Shown here piece by piece: positions 34,017-37,256 of a stretch of DNA of 37,256 bases; position 1 is the stretch's first letter, and each line of letters starts with the position of its first letter. The DNA comes from Coprococcus sp. GTDB lineage: Bacteria; Bacillota; Clostridia; Lachnospirales; Lachnospiraceae. The stretch spans positions 1 through 37,256 of the forward strand of contig JAEDHX010000012.1 of assembly GCA_016296785.1 (NCBI GenBank). Reading direction: 5' to 3'. The notes below the pieces were generated by a model, which ran no database searches, had not been told where the DNA came from, and saw nothing but the letters and a program-made list of their open reading frames with translations. Position numbers and translations under genes: made by a program.

Positions 34017-35681
34017 ATGAGTAAATTTAAAAAATGGAAAAAACAAAAGCCTGAAAAGGTAAGTCTTACTAAGGGAAATATAATTGCAATTGTTGTATTT
34101 CTTATAATAGAAGCATTATTTTATTATGCAACATTCCCTTCACTTAATATCCATAATGGAGAGTTTTGGGGATGGATACTTATTACATTAGTTGCATTAA
34201 TTATTTGCACAATGAATTTCAAGATTGACAGGAAGGCAGGAGCACCTTTTAATCAGGGACCAAGAGCTAATTATATTTCAAAGTATGGATTTATAGTTGT
34301 TGGCGTATTAATCGTTGTACTTATTATTGGTTCTATTATTTCTTCACCACTTTTTATGTCTTCTAAATATGCTAGTCTTATTAATATAGAGAACGGAGAT
34401 TTTACTACTGATATTGCGGAAAATGAGGATATTAGCGATATTGCACTTATGGACACGGATAGTGCAAGAATTATTGGTGACAGAGCTATCGGTTCCTTGT
34501 CAGATGTTGTAAGTCAGTACGAGGTTAGTAAGGATTATAGCACAATTGATTATAATGGCAGACCAATGAAGGTCGCATCACTTAACTATGCGGGCTTTTT
34601 CAAATATTTTAATAATAAGTCAGAGGGAATCCCGGGTTATGTGTTAGTTGACCCTGTTAAGAATGAAGCAAAATATGTTAAGCTTGAGAAATCAATTAAG
34701 TATTCACCATCAGCATATTTCAATGACAATTTACAAAGACATGTTCAGATGGCATATCCAACAAGCCTGTTTGAGGGATATTACCTTGAGCTTGATAATG
34801 ACGGAAATCCATATTACATATGCCCAACTCTTAAGGCAAATGCAGGACTTTTTGGCGCAAAGGATGTAAAAGGCGTAGTTATATGTGACCCTTGTACAGG
34901 AGATATGGAATATTATGATGTTGCTGATGTTCCATCCTGGGTTGACAGAGTGTATGATGGAAGCCTTGCCTGCCGGAAGTTTGACTGGTATGGAGAGCTC
35001 TCAGGAGGATATATCAATAGTGTTATTGGAAACAAGGGCTGTAAGAAGACTACAGAGGACTACGGCTATAAAGTAATGAATGGTGATGTCTGGGTATATA
35101 CCGGCGTAACCTCAGTAAATGGTGATGAGTCAAATATTGGTTTTGTTATGATTAACCTTCGTACCGGGGAGAGCAAATATTACAGTATAGCCGGCGCAGA
35201 GGAATTCTCAGCAATGTCATCTGCAGAAGGACAGGTTCAGCATCTTGGATACAGGGCTTCCTTCCCGTCACTAATTAATATTAAGGGCATTCCTACGTAT
35301 ATAATGGTGCTTAAGGATAATGCAGGTCTTGTTAAAATGTACGCACTTGTAAATGTAGAAAAATACAACATCGTTGCTACGGGAACAACTCAGAAGGACG
35401 CGCTTTCTGCATATAATAAGCTGCTTGCTGAAAACAACATATTAAGCAGTGGCGAGATAACAGATGATATTCCTTCAGAGAAGATAACCGTTAAGGATAT
35501 AAAGTATATTTTGCTTGATAGTGAAACATATGTATACATAACAGACAGTAAGAATAGTGTATATAAACAGAAATTCTCTGAAAATGAGGAGCTTATCTTT
35601 ATTCAGATTGGAGATTCGATTACCGTATATTATGATACTGCAGATGGCGAAATCCGTAACATGATAGGGTATACAAAATAA
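34017..35681 (+). CDS. Three-helix membrane protein with a large extracellular domain, unrecognised
   Basis: The 554-residue protein has a basic N-terminus (KFKKWKKQKPEK) and transmembrane helices at about residues 21-40, 50-67 and 90-115. About 440 residues follow, which should be outside the cell by the positive-inside rule. This part is Tyr, Gly and Asp rich and beta-like, with phrases such as GYVLVDPVKNEAKYVKLEK and GYYLELDNDGNPYYICPTL, suggesting repeated beta units. I see no enzyme motif and do not recognise the family. GGAGGAAAC is a good ribosome site. It stands alone between a terminator and the next gene, 141 bases away. Confidence 0.75.
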   Translation: MSKFKKWKKQKPEKVSLTKGNIIAIVVFLIIEALFYYATFPSLNIHNGEFWGWILITLVALIICTMNFKIDRKAGAPFNQGPRANYISKYGFIVVGVLIVVLIIGSIISSPLFMSSKYASLINIENGDFTTDIAENEDISDIALMDTDSARIIGDRAIGSLSDVVSQYEVSKDYSTIDYNGRPMKVASLNYAGFFKYFNNKSEGIPGYVLVDPVKNEAKYVKLEKSIKYSPSAYFNDNLQRHVQMAYPTSLFEGYYLELDNDGNPYYICPTLKANAGLFGAKDVKGVVICDPCTGDMEYYDVADVPSWVDRVYDGSLACRKFDWYGELSGGYINSVIGNKGCKKTTEDYGYKVMNGDVWVYTGVTSVNGDESNIGFVMINLRTGESKYYSIAGAEEFSAMSSAEGQVQHLGYRASFPSLINIKGIPTYIMVLKDNAGLVKMYALVNVEKYNIVATGTTQKDALSAYNKLLAENNILSSGEITDDIPSEKITVKDIKYILLDSETYVYITDSKNSVYKQKFSENEELIFIQIGDSITVYYDTADGEIRNMIGYTK

Positions 35682-35822
35682 GTTGTTTTGTAAGTTTTGA
35701 CGAAAAAATTTGTTACTATTTCTTGGAAACAAGAGATTGTATTGATATTGTCAAAATGATATATTAGTTTTGTATAAGTTTCTATCAAAACAATATTTAT
35801 AAGAAGGAGAGAATGAAAAAAA

Positions 35823-37097
35823 ATGAGTAAGAAATCAATTAAGAAATCCTTGCTTTTGTTAGCATTGTCTGCGATTATGCTCTTTGCTATGAGTATTACT
35901 GCAACAGCTGCGACAAATGCAACAATAACCGGTCTTAAGCAGGTAAGTGGTTATGAGACCTCAGTTAGAGTATCCTGGAACGCAGCGCCTAGTGCTGATT
36001 TAAAAGGTTATTATGTATATTTTTCAACAGATGGAGTTAATTTTGCAAGATTAAGTACATCACAGTATCCGGACGCATATTCAGCTGAGGCCGGAATATC
36101 AGGTCTTTCAGCAGGTAATAAATATTATGTTAAGGTTGCGGCTTGTTATGATGCTGGTAATTATACTTATGTAGCAGGTCCGATATCAAATGCTATTTCT
36201 GTTGTAACAGCACCAAAGAGCGTTGATTACAAAACAATTATTCAGACAAATGCAACAACAAGCAATATATCATGTAAGTGGACAGGTTCTTATGGTGCTT
36301 CAGGTTATGTTGTAACATTAGGTACAACAACTACTACTGTATCAGCAACATCAGCAACACTTAAGCAGGCAGCAGGTAATTATAACTACTGTAAAGTACA
36401 GGCATTTAAGCAGTCAAATGAAGGCTTTAGAGCTTATGCGGGCAATTCAACTTCAGTGACAATGTACTCAGCTCCAAAGAAACCAATTAAGGTTGCATCA
36501 GCTAAGTACGGTACTATTAAATGGCAGCCAACAGAGAGCAATAAGGTTAAGATAGGCTGGGATATGCCAACAGGATATACATCAACAACAGATGGTTTCC
36601 AGATTCAGATTTATTCAATTAATGGAAAGAAGAAGCTTAAGACTTACAATATTGCTAATAAGTATACTTACTATAAGGAGTTTAATATTAGTTCTGTTAA
36701 GAATAAAGGCTTTAAGGTACGTGTAAGAGCATATAAGAATGTTGCCGGCAAGAAGTGCTATGGTAGCTGGTCTTCATTTAAGGCAGTTGTTCCACAGGCA
36801 GCAGTTAAGATACAAGACCGAGTTAGCTATACATCTTTTAGAGCAGTATGGCCTAAGATTAAGAACGTAAAGAAGTATTATGTATATGTATGTAAGAATG
36901 AGAACGTTGCCCAGAAGGATCAGGTATGGAAGAAGGTTGCAACTCTTGGAAGTAATGCAACATCATATGTAGCAAAGAACCTTAAGGTAGGCAAGTATAA
37001 TGCAATTTATGTTATCCCTGTAGTTAAGGTTGGAGGTAAAACATACAAGGCAGAGGCTACCTGGTATAAATATACATATATGTCTTCATATTATTAA
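35823..37097 (+). CDS. Secreted protein with about four fibronectin type III-like repeats
   Basis: The 424-residue protein starts with a clear signal peptide (basic KKSIKKS, hydrophobic LLLLALSAIMLFAM, cleavage near TATAA at about residue 30). Four units of 90-110 residues follow, each with the pattern V-x-W...GY-V...Y-x-V-x-A: about 31-137, 138-224, 225-328 and 329-424. These look like fibronectin III domains. There is no LPxTG, S-layer or catalytic motif, so it is probably released or held through other proteins. The start is ambiguous: AAGGAG is 13 bases from the ATG at 35823, while an ATG at 35813 is only three bases from it and in another frame, with an A8 run between them. A possible promoter is TTGTCA (35748) with TGTATA (35771). 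Confidence 0.82.
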   Translation: MSKKSIKKSLLLLALSAIMLFAMSITATAATNATITGLKQVSGYETSVRVSWNAAPSADLKGYYVYFSTDGVNFARLSTSQYPDAYSAEAGISGLSAGNKYYVKVAACYDAGNYTYVAGPISNAISVVTAPKSVDYKTIIQTNATTSNISCKWTGSYGASGYVVTLGTTTTTVSATSATLKQAAGNYNYCKVQAFKQSNEGFRAYAGNSTSVTMYSAPKKPIKVASAKYGTIKWQPTESNKVKIGWDMPTGYTSTTDGFQIQIYSINGKKKLKTYNIANKYTYYKEFNISSVKNKGFKVRVRAYKNVAGKKCYGSWSSFKAVVPQAAVKIQDRVSYTSFRAVWPKIKNVKKYYVYVCKNENVAQKDQVWKKVATLGSNATSYVAKNLKVGKYNAIYVIPVVKVGGKTYKAEATWYKYTYMSSYY

Positions 37098-37141
37098 GAT
37101 ATGAAACTATATAACTAGTTAGTTATATTACTACAAAAAAC

Positions 37142-37169
37142 AGGGAGGACTTATCCTCCCTATTTTTTT
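37142..37169 (+). terminator. Terminator after the fibronectin-like gene
   Basis: AGGGAGGA and TCCTCCCT pair around a CTTA loop, followed by a T7 run (37163-37169). It is a textbook intrinsic terminator 45 bases after the stop codon. Confidence 0.93.
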
Positions 37170-37256
37170 ATAATAGGAAATTCTTACCAATTTCCTATTA
37201 TAAAAAACGCTCCGCTAAGGATGCGCACTCGCGCGACAGGAATCATGTCGCAAAAG
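37164..37256. repeat. Long perfect inverted repeat leading into a GC-rich element cut by the window end
   Basis: Arms 37164-37182 and 37189-37207 are perfect 19-bp complements (core ATAATAGGAAATT) around CTTACC. Immediately after, the sequence turns GC-rich (CGCTCCGC, ATGCGCACTCGCGCG) and has a second hairpin, GCGACA with TGTCGC (37233-37251). The element is probably longer than what is visible. A weaker look-alike of the first hairpin's core lies near 17930-17955. Confidence 0.6.

Overview
The window is an AT-rich chromosomal segment around the replication origin of a Clostridia-type Firmicute, most likely a member of the Lachnospiraceae. This rests on the rpmH-rnpA-yidD-yidC-jag-mnmE-mnmG-rsmG block diverging from dnaA-dnaN-yaaA-recF-gyrB-gyrA, on parABS next to DUF4446 and serS, and on a DUF3881-type gene typical of that family. 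No database search was possible, so the assignment is an inference from gene content and protein style.

Left region (1-7029, all + strand): the 3' part of a D-Ala-D-Ala carboxypeptidase, a soluble DegS-like kinase that seems to have lost its phospho-accepting histidine, argS, and a compact three-gene cassette (HxxxDG acyltransferase, zinc-ribbon multi-pass membrane protein, HSL-type esterase). A gene-poor stretch (7030-7892) follows. It holds a two-unit tandem repeat and two parS sites, and a third parS touches the parA leader.

Centre-left (7893-13642, + strand): parA, parB, a DUF4446 gene, serS, a DUF3881 gene, tRNA-Arg(CCU) and a DEDDh exonuclease with a C-terminal metal-binding cluster. 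These genes point toward oriC. In the arrangement known from Bacillus and many clostridia, parAB and neighbours continue away from oriC behind rsmG, so this block looks inverted. It meets the minus-strand block at a strong bidirectional terminator.

Origin block (13753-30130): on the minus strand rpmH, rnpA, yidD, yidC and jag form one unit, a terminator follows, then mnmE, mnmG and rsmG. On the plus strand dnaA, dnaN, yaaA, recF, gyrB and gyrA follow. The origin looks bipartite. Three consensus DnaA boxes lie upstream of dnaA, two of them in a perfect inverted repeat. A run of seven CTA/TTA triplets (a DnaA-trio pattern) abuts a very AT-rich tract between dnaA and dnaN.

Right region (30131-37256, + strand): an extended -10 promoter drives a small membrane protein, the alpha subunit of an Fe-S fumarase, a DUF4153-like membrane protein and the fumarase beta subunit. 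The membrane protein gene therefore separates the two enzyme subunits. Next come a three-helix membrane protein with a large extracellular part, and a secreted protein with about four fibronectin-III-like repeats. The window ends in a terminator, a long perfect inverted repeat and an abruptly GC-rich sequence that looks like the start of an interspersed repeat.
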